Source: Chloroflexota bacterium (lineage in GTDB: Bacteria; Chloroflexota; Anaerolineae; Promineifilales; Promineifilaceae). Taken from it: DNA of 46,218 bases. The stretch is taken from NCBI GenBank assembly GCA_022616275.1, contig JAKEFB010000254.1:1-46218 (forward strand), read 5' to 3'. The first letter of the stretch is position 1; every line of letters starts with the position of its first letter. The notes under the pieces are model-generated. The model saw nothing but the letters and a program-made list of their open reading frames with translations. It had not been told where the DNA came from and made no database searches. A program made the position numbers and the translations under genes. This document shows, piece by piece, positions 37,353 through 44,959 of the stretch.

Positions 37353-38554
37353 GCCAGGATCGCGGCCGCCTCCACCTGAGCCAGATCGAGCCATACTGGT
37401 TGATCATTGCTCTGTTCTTTATCGCCAGCTTGGCCCTGTACCTGTACCACCTGGCCACCGGCCAGACGCCCGGCCGGGTGGCCATTCACATTGCCGCGCT
37501 TAATTTCGACATTTACTGGTACGGCATCATCATCGTCGGCGGCATTGCCCTGGGCTGCACTGTCACCTCCCGGCTGGCGCTGGAGCGGGCCTGGCGGGTG
37601 CTGCGGCAGCACGTGCCGGCCGAGCTGGCGGAAAAGCCAATGACGGAACTGGGCTTGCCGGCCAACATCGTCCAGGCGCTGGGCAAACAGCGCATCACGA
37701 CAGTTGGCGAGCTGCTGCTGAAGTGGGGCTTTAATCCGGAAATATTAGGCTTGAAAAAAGCCGCTCTGGCCCGGGTCCAGAAGCGCCTGGCCCAGGAGCC
37801 GGCCGTGGCCGAAAGCTGGCTGGAGGACGCTCCCTGGCGAGTTTGGAACCCCGATTACGTCTGGGGCGGCATTGGTTGGTGCCTGGCGCTGGCCCTGGTT
37901 GGGGCGCGCCTCTATCACATTTTGACCCCCTCGCCCAGCATGGCCGCCGTCGGCATTGAATCTCCCCTGGATTATTTTCGCAATCCCCTGCAACTGATCA
38001 ACATCCGTAACGGGGGACTGGGCATTTACGGCGGGATTGCCGGCGGCGCGCTGGGTTTGTTCTGGTATACCCGACGCCACCGCCTGCCGGGCCTGGCCTG
38101 GGCCGACCTGGCAGTAGTGGGCACGGCCGTGGGCCAGTTTGTCGGCCGGTGGGCCAACTTTTTTAACCAGGAGTTGTATGGCCGGCCCACCGACCTGCCC
38201 TGGGCGGTGACCATTGACCCGGCTTATCGCCTGGACGAATACGTGGACGTCGCCCGCTACCACCCGGCCTTTCTGTATGAATCTCTGTGGAACTTCCTGG
38301 CCTTTCTCGTCTTATGGCGGCTGGCCCGCCGCTATCACGACCGGCTATTCACGGGTGAACTGACTGCCCTCTATCTTATTTTTTACGCCGCCGGCCGCAT
38401 TCTCCTGGAATTTGTGCGCCTGGATAGCCGGACCATCACCCTGGCCGGCCTGGAACTGCGCCTGCCGGTAGCTACCCTGGTTTCAATTCTCGTCGCTCTG
38501 GCCATGGGCCTGTGGGCCGGCCGGCGCCGCCTGGCGGCTAAAAGCAACTCGTAA
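37349..38554 (+). CDS. lgt: Prolipoprotein diacylglyceryl transferase with inserted RpoA-CTD-like domain
   Basis: The 401-residue membrane protein is Lgt, which adds diacylglyceryl from phosphatidylglycerol to the lipobox Cys of prolipoproteins. Seen: FDIYWYGIIIVGGIALG, VGARLYHIL, NGGLGIYGGIAGGALGLFW, the signature GRWANFFNQELYGRPTDLPW and YHPAFLYESLWNF. Usual length is 260-300. There is an extra N-terminal helix (WLIIALFFIASLALYLYHL). The larger excess is at residues about 97-148, between two membrane helices: PMTELGLPANIVQALGKQ, RITTVGELLLKWGF, LGLKKAALARVQKRLAQ. This follows the helix-hairpin-helix pattern of the RNA polymerase alpha C-terminal domain. The His of the E. coli motif FHGG is Tyr here. 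Confidence 0.9.
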   Translation: MSQDRGRLHLSQIEPYWLIIALFFIASLALYLYHLATGQTPGRVAIHIAALNFDIYWYGIIIVGGIALGCTVTSRLALERAWRVLRQHVPAELAEKPMTELGLPANIVQALGKQRITTVGELLLKWGFNPEILGLKKAALARVQKRLAQEPAVAESWLEDAPWRVWNPDYVWGGIGWCLALALVGARLYHILTPSPSMAAVGIESPLDYFRNPLQLINIRNGGLGIYGGIAGGALGLFWYTRRHRLPGLAWADLAVVGTAVGQFVGRWANFFNQELYGRPTDLPWAVTIDPAYRLDEYVDVARYHPAFLYESLWNFLAFLVLWRLARRYHDRLFTGELTALYLIFYAAGRILLEFVRLDSRTITLAGLELRLPVATLVSILVALAMGLWAGRRRLAAKSNS

Positions 38555-38585
38555 GCCTGGTCCTGTGCCAGTGGCCAGGCGAAGA

Positions 38586-38645
38586 GGTAATTGGGTAATT
38601 GAGTAATTGGTAATTAGGTAATTACCAATTACTTTATTACCATTT
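38586..38645. repeat. Inverted word array (GGTAATT / AATTACC)
   Basis: GGTAATTG, GGTAATTG, AGTAATTG, GTAATTA, GGTAATTACC and then AATTACTTTATTACC. It lies 31 bases after the lgt stop and ends in a self-complementary segment. The same word recurs at 41979-42035. Confidence 0.7.
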
Positions 38646-38671
38646 CACTCGACAAGGAGGAACTTTCAAAC

Positions 38672-39406
38672 ATGGACCGCCACCTTGACGGCTGGCATAG
38701 CCCCAGCCTGAACAAGTACATGGAAATTGTCACCTACGGCTATTACGGTTTTCCGCTGCTGCTTTTCCCCACGGCCGCGGCCGATTACCTGGAATACGAG
38801 CGCTTTTACATGATCGAGGTCATCCGGGAGCAGATTGACGCCGGCAAAGTCAAGGTCTTTTCCATCAACAGCATTAACCGGGAAAGCTGGCTTAGTCCAC
38901 ATATGCATCCCTATCACATGGCCATCCGTCAGATGCAGTACAATGACTATATTTGCAACGAGGTGGTGCCGTATATCTGGCATAGCTGCCAGGGCCGAAT
39001 TGGCATAATTACCTGCGGCGCGAGCCTGGGCGCCTTTCACGCTGCCAACCAGCTCTTCCGTCGGCCGGACCTGTTTGACGGCATGATTGCCATGAGCGGC
39101 AGTTACGACATCCGTGGCTATATCCGCAGCGATTATTACGACGACAACATCTACTTTAACAACCCTGTTGATTACCTGCCCCGGCTAGAAGACGATTATT
39201 TCCTGTCCAGGCTGCGCCAGAAGCAGCACATCCACATCGTCAGCGGCCAGGGCGACTACGAAAATCCCGACGCCTCGCGCCGCCTCTCGGGCATTCTGTC
39301 GGCCAAAGGCATTCCGCACGAGCTGGACCTGTGGGGCTACGACATGCCCCACGACTGGCCCACCTGGCGGAGCATGATCCGCTACTACCTGGCGGCAAAA
39401 TTGTAG
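38672..39406 (+). CDS. Alpha/beta hydrolase, esterase family
   Basis: The 244-residue protein has an alpha/beta hydrolase fold of the esterase D/enterochelin-esterase-like type. The start (MEIVTYGYYGFPLLLFPTAA) is typical of this group. The nucleophile Ser is in IITCGASLGAFHAANQLF, the acid in IVSGQGDYENPDASRRL and the His in DMPHDWPTWRSMIRYYLA. It has no signal peptide. The natural ester is unknown. AAGGAGGA lies upstream of the ATG. The gene is single and ends in a hairpin that includes its stop codon. Confidence 0.87.
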   Translation: MDRHLDGWHSPSLNKYMEIVTYGYYGFPLLLFPTAAADYLEYERFYMIEVIREQIDAGKVKVFSINSINRESWLSPHMHPYHMAIRQMQYNDYICNEVVPYIWHSCQGRIGIITCGASLGAFHAANQLFRRPDLFDGMIAMSGSYDIRGYIRSDYYDDNIYFNNPVDYLPRLEDDYFLSRLRQKQHIHIVSGQGDYENPDASRRLSGILSAKGIPHELDLWGYDMPHDWPTWRSMIRYYLAAKL

Positions 39407-39438
39407 GAAGTGCAATTACCTTTGGCAATTGCACTTCC
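39406..39438 (+). terminator. 12-bp hairpin at the esterase stop codon
   Basis: GGAAGTGCAATT and AATTGCACTTCC pair perfectly around a 9-base loop. The left arm starts at the last base of the TAG stop. No T-run follows. Confidence 0.5.
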
Positions 39439-39457
39439 CAAACAGTACAAACGGGTC

Positions 39458-39486
39458 TTGGACAGAGCTGGGGAAATGATTATGAT
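39458..39486 (+). promoter_or_regulatory. Promoter TTGGAC-N17-TATGAT for the ABC transporter operon
   Basis: TTGGAC (39458-39463) and TATGAT (39481-39486) are 17 bases apart. RNA would start near 39493, just before the hairpin at 39500, leaving a leader of about 93 bases. Confidence 0.45.
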
Positions 39487-39499
39487 CTAAACAGGTTTG

Positions 39500-39543
39500 A
39501 AACCCCGCAGGTCGGGGCAGTGCCCTCAAGACCTGCGGGGTTT
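39500..39543. repeat. Hairpin AAACCCCGCAGGTC, repeat family copy 2, in the ABC leader
   Basis: The 14-base arms are identical to the terminator at 36372-36404, but here the loop is 16 bases and contains its own small hairpin (GGGC-AGT-GCCC). It would lie at the 5' end of the ABC transporter mRNA. Confidence 0.7.
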
Positions 39544-39585
39544 AGCAGCTTGACGTAGCCGGGGAGCTGGTGGAGTAAGTGACAA

Positions 39586-40521
39586 ATGATTGAAGCAGAA
39601 GGGTTAACGAAATTATTCGACGACTTTACCGCCGTCCGGGACCTGTCGCTTTTTGTTCGCCAGGGTGAATTGCTGGCCCTGCTGGGTCCAAACGGCGCCG
39701 GCAAAACGACCACTGTACGCATGCTCAGCGCCATCCTGCGGCCGACGCAGGGCACAGGCCGTATTAACGGACACGACATCGTCCGCGAAGCAGACCAGGT
39801 GCGTCGCCTGATTGGCCTGTTGACGGAACAGCCCGGACTGTACACCCGCTCCTCGGGCCTGGAGTACATGATTTTCTTCGGCCGCCTCTACGGCATGTCC
39901 GACGACGAAATCAGGCAACGGTCCCTGGCACTCTTTGAGCGTTTCGCCATGCCCAACACCGCCCACCGCCGCCTGGGCGAATATTCCAAGGGTATGCGCC
40001 AGAAGGTCAGTCTGATCCGGGCTATGCTCCACGACCCGGCCGTGCTTCTGCTGGACGAGCCTACCTCGGCTATGGACCCGCACAGTGCCAAACTGGTACG
40101 CAACGCCATTATGGAGCTGCGCGACGACAAGCGGGCGATCATCCTCTGTACCCACAACCTCAACGAAGCCGAAATTCTGGCCGACCGGATTGCCATTATC
40201 AACCATGGCCGGATCGTGGCCGAAGGCAGCCCGGCCGGCCTGAAAGAACAACTGCTCGGCCGCCCCCAACTGGAGGTCCAGTTGGACCGGCCGCTCAACG
40301 GCCAGATGAGAGAACTGGAAGCCCTGGTCTCCGTCGAGTCGGTGCGCGGCCACGTTATTCGTTACCGGGCCGACGACCCCCAGGTGACCAACCCGCAGTT
40401 AGTACGCCTGCTCAGCGGTCTGGGCTTCGGCATCGTTTCACTATACGAAGTTACTCGCAGCCTGGAAGACGTTTACCTCAGCGTTGTTACCGGCGAGATC
40501 ACGAGAGAGCATAACCTATGA
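39586..40521 (+). CDS. ABC transporter ATP-binding protein
   Basis: The 311-residue protein is an ABC ATPase of the ABC-2/drug-export class. Seen: Walker A (LLGPNGAGKTTTVRMLS, near residue 35), the signature (LGEYSKGMRQKVSLIRAM), Walker B (AVLLLDEPTSAMDPHSAKL) and the switch His (AIILCTHNLNEAEILADR). The C-terminal 70 residues form the extra domain common in exporters of this class. The permease gene overlaps its stop (ATGA), so the two make one transporter. The cargo is unknown. An upstream hairpin lies in the leader. Confidence 0.92.
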   Translation: MIEAEGLTKLFDDFTAVRDLSLFVRQGELLALLGPNGAGKTTTVRMLSAILRPTQGTGRINGHDIVREADQVRRLIGLLTEQPGLYTRSSGLEYMIFFGRLYGMSDDEIRQRSLALFERFAMPNTAHRRLGEYSKGMRQKVSLIRAMLHDPAVLLLDEPTSAMDPHSAKLVRNAIMELRDDKRAIILCTHNLNEAEILADRIAIINHGRIVAEGSPAGLKEQLLGRPQLEVQLDRPLNGQMRELEALVSVESVRGHVIRYRADDPQVTNPQLVRLLSGLGFGIVSLYEVTRSLEDVYLSVVTGEITREHNL

Positions 40522-41978
40522 CTGCCCTGACCAAGCAACTACCTTTCGGCCGTCACGATTTGCGCATGGCCCTGTTTGTTACCCGCCGCGAAGTCCGCGA
40601 CTCCTTCCGCGACTGGCGTATTATCCTGCCGATCATCGTCCTGACCCTCATCTTCCCCGCCCTGGCCAACTTTACCGCCGCCCGGCTGCTGGGCTTTACC
40701 GAGCGTTTTGGCGCGGACCTGGTGGGCGACCGGCTGATACCATTCCTGCTGCTCGTGGTCGGCTTTTTCCCCATGTCCTTCTCGCTGGTCATTGCCCTGG
40801 AGACCTTCGTCGGCGAAAAAGAACGCCGCAGCCTGGAGCCGCTGCTGGCTACGCCCCTGAGCAATAGCCAGCTTTACCTGGGCAAGATGCTGGCCGCCAT
40901 CATTCCCCCCATGTCCACCAGCTACCTGGGGATTGCCGTCTACCTGCTGGGGCTGCTGTTGACGATTGAGTGGCTCGTGCCGTTCACCCTCTTCTTCCAG
41001 ATTTTGCTGCTCTCCACCATCCAGGGGATCATTATGGTAGCCGGGGCGGTCATTATTTCCAGCCAGACAACTAGTGTGCGTGCCGCCAACCTGTTGGCCA
41101 GCTTCATCATTGTCCCCACAGCCTTGCTGGTCCAGTTTGAAGCGGTGGTCATGTTCTGGGGCAACAACGACGGCCTGTGGTGGCTGATCCTGGCCTTGCT
41201 GCTGACCGCATTTACCCTGATCCGCATGGGGGTGAAAATCTTCAACCGCGAGGAATTGCTCGGCCGGGACATTGACCAGTTGCGGCTGGGCTGGTTGTGG
41301 GGGCTGTTCTGGACGCGCTTCAGCGGCCGGGGGGCGGGCGGCCGCTATCCGGGCCTCCGCACCTGGTATCGCCAGACGTTTGCCTTATTGTCGTCGTTGC
41401 GCCAGCCGTCGGCCGCGCTCCTGGTGGCCCTGGTGGGCGCTCTCTTCCTGGGCGTCATGTTAACCCGCACCTTTCCCCTGCCGGCCGAGATGAGGGCCGG
41501 GCTGGCGGCCACAGACGTGGTGGCCAACCTCTCTCGCCTGAGCCTGTTCCTGTCGCGGCTACCGTTTCTGATCTTCTTTCAAAACCTGCGGGTGATCGCC
41601 ATTGCTACCATCCTGGGTATTTTCACTTTCGGCGTCATGGATGTTGTCGTCTTCATGTTGCCGTGGATCTTTATTGGCTTCCTGGGCGGACAAATGGCCG
41701 CGGCCGGCGAAGATCCGCTGACCTTCGTCGTGGCCACGATCCTGCCCCACGCCACGGTGGAGCTGCCGGCTCTGCTGCTGGCGGCGGCGGCGGCCCTGCG
41801 CTGGCACGCCACCATCCTGGCTCCCCCGCCCAACCGGACTGTCAGCGAAAGCTGGCTTCTGGCCGCGGCCGACTTTGCCCGGCTGCTGATCGGCGTGGTC
41901 ATCCCCCTCCTCGTCCTGGCCTCGTTGATTGAAGCTTACGTCACTCCGGCCATCTTATTGCAGATTTATGGAGGGTAA
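40518..41978 (+). CDS. ABC-2 type permease fused to a SpoIIM/DUF95-like domain
   Basis: The 486-residue membrane protein has two parts. Residues 1 to about 250 are an ABC-2 permease: DWRIILPIIVLTLIFPALAN, GEKERRSLEPLLATPLSNSQ, LYLGKMLAAIIPPMSTSYLG. Residues about 285-486 look like stage II sporulation protein M/DUF95: FFQNLRVIAIATILGIFTFG, then ATILPHATVELPALLLAAAA and LLVLASLIEAYVTPAIL, where the PHxxxELPA and IEAYVTP patterns are family hallmarks. DUF95 proteins are usually separate and occur with other small membrane genes; a fusion to the permease is unusual. It is coupled to the ATPase gene and ends in a word array. Confidence 0.85.
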   Translation: MTALTKQLPFGRHDLRMALFVTRREVRDSFRDWRIILPIIVLTLIFPALANFTAARLLGFTERFGADLVGDRLIPFLLLVVGFFPMSFSLVIALETFVGEKERRSLEPLLATPLSNSQLYLGKMLAAIIPPMSTSYLGIAVYLLGLLLTIEWLVPFTLFFQILLLSTIQGIIMVAGAVIISSQTTSVRAANLLASFIIVPTALLVQFEAVVMFWGNNDGLWWLILALLLTAFTLIRMGVKIFNREELLGRDIDQLRLGWLWGLFWTRFSGRGAGGRYPGLRTWYRQTFALLSSLRQPSAALLVALVGALFLGVMLTRTFPLPAEMRAGLAATDVVANLSRLSLFLSRLPFLIFFQNLRVIAIATILGIFTFGVMDVVVFMLPWIFIGFLGGQMAAAGEDPLTFVVATILPHATVELPALLLAAAAALRWHATILAPPPNRTVSESWLLAAADFARLLIGVVIPLLVLASLIEAYVTPAILLQIYGG

Positions 41979-42035
41979 GAATTGGTAATTGAGTAATTCA
42001 GTAATTAGGTAATTGGCTCCCAATAGCCAATTACT
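41979..42035. repeat. Inverted word array (GGTAATT) with terminator hairpin
   Basis: GGTAATTG, AGTAATTC, AGTAATTA, GGTAATTG lead into a 9-bp hairpin (TAATTGGCT at 42010-42018, AGCCAATTA at 42025-42033). The right arm includes the stop codon of the convergent acyltransferase gene. A two-way terminator is likely. Confidence 0.65.
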
Positions 42036-42708
42036 CCTCTTTCTTCTTGGCCAGGCTCTGCGCTCGGGTCCGGACCGCGTCCAACTCGCGGGCGACGCGG
42101 GCCAGCAGCGTGTCGGCGTTCATCTTTGGCTCGGCCAGGATGGGCGGGCCAAAGACGACGTGAAAGCGGGCAAAGGGGAAAGGGACCAGGTAGCGGTCCC
42201 AGCGCCGCAACTGGAGCGCCTGGCCCGTCCACACACCCACCGGCAAGACGGCCGCGGCCGCCTTGCGGGCCAGGAAGGCCACCCCCGGCTTGGGGACAAA
42301 GGCCGGCCCGTCTGGCCCATCCGGGGCAATCAAGATCTGCTGGCCCCGTTTCATAGCCTGAATGACGTTGAGCACCATCCGGCCGGCGGCCACAGGATTG
42401 CCCTGCATGTCTATAGAATAGGGAGTCGCCTCCAGCCGGCTGCCCAAGGTACCTAACACGTCGCCACGCTCGTCGCCCACCATGACCGCGCCAAAGCTGG
42501 GCCGGTCCTCAAAATTGTCGCCATAGGCCATAAAGGCCATGGCTTGCCCATGCCAGACGGCCCAAATAAGCGGCCGGCCACTTGTTTTAGCTACCTCCCG
42601 GTTTTCCTGGCCTTCTAACTGAAAAGAGGCCGTGCGAGAAACCAGGCGAAAGTAAGAAAAGAGCAAATTCCCCTGTAGTTGTCGCCACCAGGTCCCTAGC
42701 CGGCTCAC
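42031..42708 (-). CDS. Lysophospholipid acyltransferase family protein (DUF374), second copy
   Basis: The 225-residue protein fits DUF374: RPLIWAVWHGQAMAFMAYGD near the start, ILIAPDGPDGPAFVPKPGV in the middle and YLVPFPFARFHVVFGPPILA at the end. The motif WHG replaces the HxxxxD pattern of standard acyltransferases, while PDGPxGP is the family mark. It probably acylates a lipid at the inner face of the membrane. The start is GTG and overlaps the stop of the first copy (GTGA). It is the last gene of the psd-pssA operon. Confidence 0.83.
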   Translation of the reverse strand: MSRLGTWWRQLQGNLLFSYFRLVSRTASFQLEGQENREVAKTSGRPLIWAVWHGQAMAFMAYGDNFEDRPSFGAVMVGDERGDVLGTLGSRLEATPYSIDMQGNPVAAGRMVLNVIQAMKRGQQILIAPDGPDGPAFVPKPGVAFLARKAAAAVLPVGVWTGQALQLRRWDRYLVPFPFARFHVVFGPPILAEPKMNADTLLARVARELDAVRTRAQSLAKKKEE

Positions 42709-43376
42709 GGTCGTTGCTCGTAATAGTTGGCCGCCGCCTGGGCCGTCGCCCGGTGCAGGGCGTTGGTCAGGGCTTCAGTGGCGGCCGGTACGTCGGTCCC
42801 GGCTGGGGTGGCCAGGGGCGGGCCAATCGTAATCGAAATCCGGCTGTAGGGATAGGGGACGGTATAGCGGTCCCAACGGTTGAGGCGATAACCGTGGCGG
42901 GCGTAAGCGCCCAACGGCAGAATGGTGGCCGCCGCCTTCTGGGCAATGTAAATAATACCCGGTTTGATCACGTAGGCCGGCCCATCCGGTCCATCAGGGG
43001 TGATGTAGCAATCACATCCCTCCCGCACCAGGCGGACGAGACGAGCGAGCTGCCGGGCCGAGGCCATTGTCGCATCCCCCTTCAGATTCATGGGCATGGG
43101 GCGCGCGCCTATTTTCCCGGCCCAGACCGACAAGGCCTCGCCACGCCAATCGTCCGGCAAAATTAAGACCAGCGACTGCATGTCGTAATGCCGCAGAAAG
43201 AAACCAGCCAGCATCATTGTCATGCCGTGCCAGGCGGCCAGGATAACCGGGCGGCCGCTGGCCTTTTGCTCCCACAGATACTCCAACCCGCTGACCCGGT
43301 AACGGCCGGTGTGACGCACCAACCGGGAACCCACATAAAGCCCCTGCCCCAGAAAGCGGTTCTTCCAGGAAGCCAC
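42705..43376 (-). CDS. Lysophospholipid acyltransferase family protein (DUF374), first copy
   Basis: The 223-residue protein is related to the next gene: RPVILAAWHGMTMMLAGFFL, CYITPDGPDGPAYVIKPGII and RYTVPYPYSRISITIGPPLA are the same blocks. The two are likely tandem duplicates that have diverged. Its position 10 bases after pssA places it in phospholipid or surface-lipid synthesis. The acyl acceptor is unknown. Confidence 0.83.
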   Translation of the reverse strand: MASWKNRFLGQGLYVGSRLVRHTGRYRVSGLEYLWEQKASGRPVILAAWHGMTMMLAGFFLRHYDMQSLVLILPDDWRGEALSVWAGKIGARPMPMNLKGDATMASARQLARLVRLVREGCDCYITPDGPDGPAYVIKPGIIYIAQKAAATILPLGAYARHGYRLNRWDRYTVPYPYSRISITIGPPLATPAGTDVPAATEALTNALHRATAQAAANYYEQRP

Positions 43377-43386
43377 GCGTTAGCCT

Positions 43387-44091
43387 CTAATGACCAACGG
43401 CCCGGTAGCCGGCCCGGACCAGGCTCACACTTAAATAGCCGCTGTTGAAAATAAACCAGGCGTTGGCAAACGAAGGCAAGAGAATGGCCGACGTGCCGAA
43501 CAGCAATAGCAACACGTAGCTCACCCACCGGCGGCTAAAGACCCAGGCCAGAGAAGGAAACGAAATCTTACTGACCATCAAAGCCGCCAGCAATAGCATA
43601 AAGGGGATAAAGGTAAAGTCTGGCAAGACCTCGGCCTTGTAAGCCAGGTCAGAGAGCACGGCCAGCGTTAACGTCGCTCCGGCCGTCGAGATGGTCAGGC
43701 CCATTGAATCCACCTGGCCCTTTTTGACCGGCAGCAGGTTGAAACGGGCCAGCCGGAAGGCGCCGGCCAGGGGTATCAGAACCGCCGCCAGCCATAGCCA
43801 GAACGGGCTGACTTCCTCAGCCTGTAAATGGAAAAAGGCCAGCACGGCCGGGGCCGTCCCCAGGCTGACCATATCCACCAACGAGTCTAGTTGCAGGCCA
43901 AAGGTCGAGCCGGCGTTTAAGCGACGGGCCAGTTCGCCGTCGAAAAGGTCGAGAATATAACTGGCCAGGATGAGAAAGCCGGCCAACCGTAAACCACCGG
44001 TGGCCGACGAGAGAATGGAAATAATGCCGCAAGCCAGGGAGGCAAAGGTAATGGTATTGGGAATTAAATAGCGATATCTGCTATTGCCCAT
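43387..44091 (-). CDS. pssA: CDP-diacylglycerol-serine O-phosphatidyltransferase
   Basis: The 234-residue membrane protein carries the CDP-alcohol motif DGxxARxxxxxxxxGxxxDxxxD, seen as LFDGELARRLNAGSTFGLQL followed by DSLVDMVSLG. The start (YLIPNTITFASLACGIISIL) and layout are those of PssA of the Gram-positive/archaeal type. It makes phosphatidylserine, which the neighbouring Psd turns into phosphatidylethanolamine. Its ATG lies inside the end of psd (11-base overlap), which supports the pairing. Confidence 0.9.
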   Translation of the reverse strand: MGNSRYRYLIPNTITFASLACGIISILSSATGGLRLAGFLILASYILDLFDGELARRLNAGSTFGLQLDSLVDMVSLGTAPAVLAFFHLQAEEVSPFWLWLAAVLIPLAGAFRLARFNLLPVKKGQVDSMGLTISTAGATLTLAVLSDLAYKAEVLPDFTFIPFMLLLAALMVSKISFPSLAWVFSRRWVSYVLLLLFGTSAILLPSFANAWFIFNSGYLSVSLVRAGYRAVGH

Positions 44092-44764
44092 GTATTTCCT
44101 CTGTTAATTGAGCGACGGGGGTCACGGCCCCGGCGACTTTATCGCCAACTTTTACCAATAGCTTGGCCTGGGGCGGCAGAAAAAGGTCTACCCGCGACCC
44201 AAAACGAATCAGGCCAAAACGCTCGCCGGCCGTGACGGCCTGACCCACGGCCGCGTAATTGACGCAACGGCGGGCCAGGATGCCGGCAATTTGCTTGACC
44301 AATACCCGGCCGTAAGGCGTGGCAATGACCATGGCAATAGACTCGTTAACCGTGGACGCCTCGGGCCGGAAAGCCTGCAAGAACTTCCCCGGCCGGTGTT
44401 CAATAGATTCCACCCGGCCGCTCAAGGGCACGCGCTGGACGTGGACGTCGGTCACCGCCAGAAAAATGCTGATGCGCACCGCCGCTGCTTGCAGGTAACG
44501 CTCTTCCGGCTCGTTGACGAGGGTGACCACTTCGCCGTCGGCCGGGCTGACCACCAGGCCCTCGACCGCCTTGACCGTTCGCCTGGGGTCGCGGAAAAAG
44601 TGCAGGATCAGCAACCATAATAGAGCCGCCAGGAACACGGCAACGCCGCTCCACAGGCCCGGCCGGGCAAACCACCACACCGCCGCCAGGCCAAAAAGAG
44701 CGGTAAAAATCAAAATAGTGGCCTCTCCACCCCTGGCAAACGGCCAGGCACGATTCTTGTCCAT
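44081..44764 (-). CDS. psd: Phosphatidylserine decarboxylase, short form
   Basis: The 227-residue proenzyme belongs to the short Psd group. It decarboxylates phosphatidylserine to phosphatidylethanolamine. Two N-terminal helices (TILIFTALFGLAAVWWFARP and LWSGVAVFLAALLWLLILHF) anchor it. The body has DPRRTVKAVEGLVVSPADGE, ISIFLAVTDVHVQRVPLSG and the self-cleavage site RFGSRVDLFLP, where Gly189-Ser190 would be cut to form the pyruvoyl group. It heads the operon. An AGCTNTN word array lies directly upstream. Confidence 0.92.
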   Translation of the reverse strand: MDKNRAWPFARGGEATILIFTALFGLAAVWWFARPGLWSGVAVFLAALLWLLILHFFRDPRRTVKAVEGLVVSPADGEVVTLVNEPEERYLQAAAVRISIFLAVTDVHVQRVPLSGRVESIEHRPGKFLQAFRPEASTVNESIAMVIATPYGRVLVKQIAGILARRCVNYAAVGQAVTAGERFGLIRFGSRVDLFLPPQAKLLVKVGDKVAGAVTPVAQLTEEIHGQ

Positions 44765-44769
44765 AGGTG

Positions 44770-44811
44770 CTCTCAGCTATAAGCTGTTAGCTGTCAGCTT
44801 TCAGCTTTCAG
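44770..44811. repeat. 7-nt word array (AGCTNTN)
   Basis: AGCTATA, AGCTGTT, AGCTGTC, AGCTTTC, AGCTTTC run in exact 7-base steps just upstream of psd. It is the same family as 20156-20192. Confidence 0.75.
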
Positions 44812-44852
44812 TGTTCATTGCTATTTTACCTGCTGCCGCTTATGGATGCGAA

Positions 44853-44942
44853 CCCTGTCCCCTGTTCCCTATCCCCTGCCCTGAGTTGGCCGGGCCAACT
44901 CTGTTCCCCTGCTCCCCTGCCCCCTTGCTCCCTGCCTTCCCT
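44853..44942. repeat. C-rich word array (CCCCTGTT/CTGCTCC) with a central palindrome
   Basis: CCCCTGTT, CCCTAT, CCCCTGCC and CTGTTCCC, CTGCTCCC, CTGCCCC words flank the palindrome GAGTTGGCC-G-GGCCAACTC (44883-44901). It lies between the divergent psd operon and the final gene. Confidence 0.6.
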
Positions 44943-44959
44943 TTGATAAACTTGCGCTC

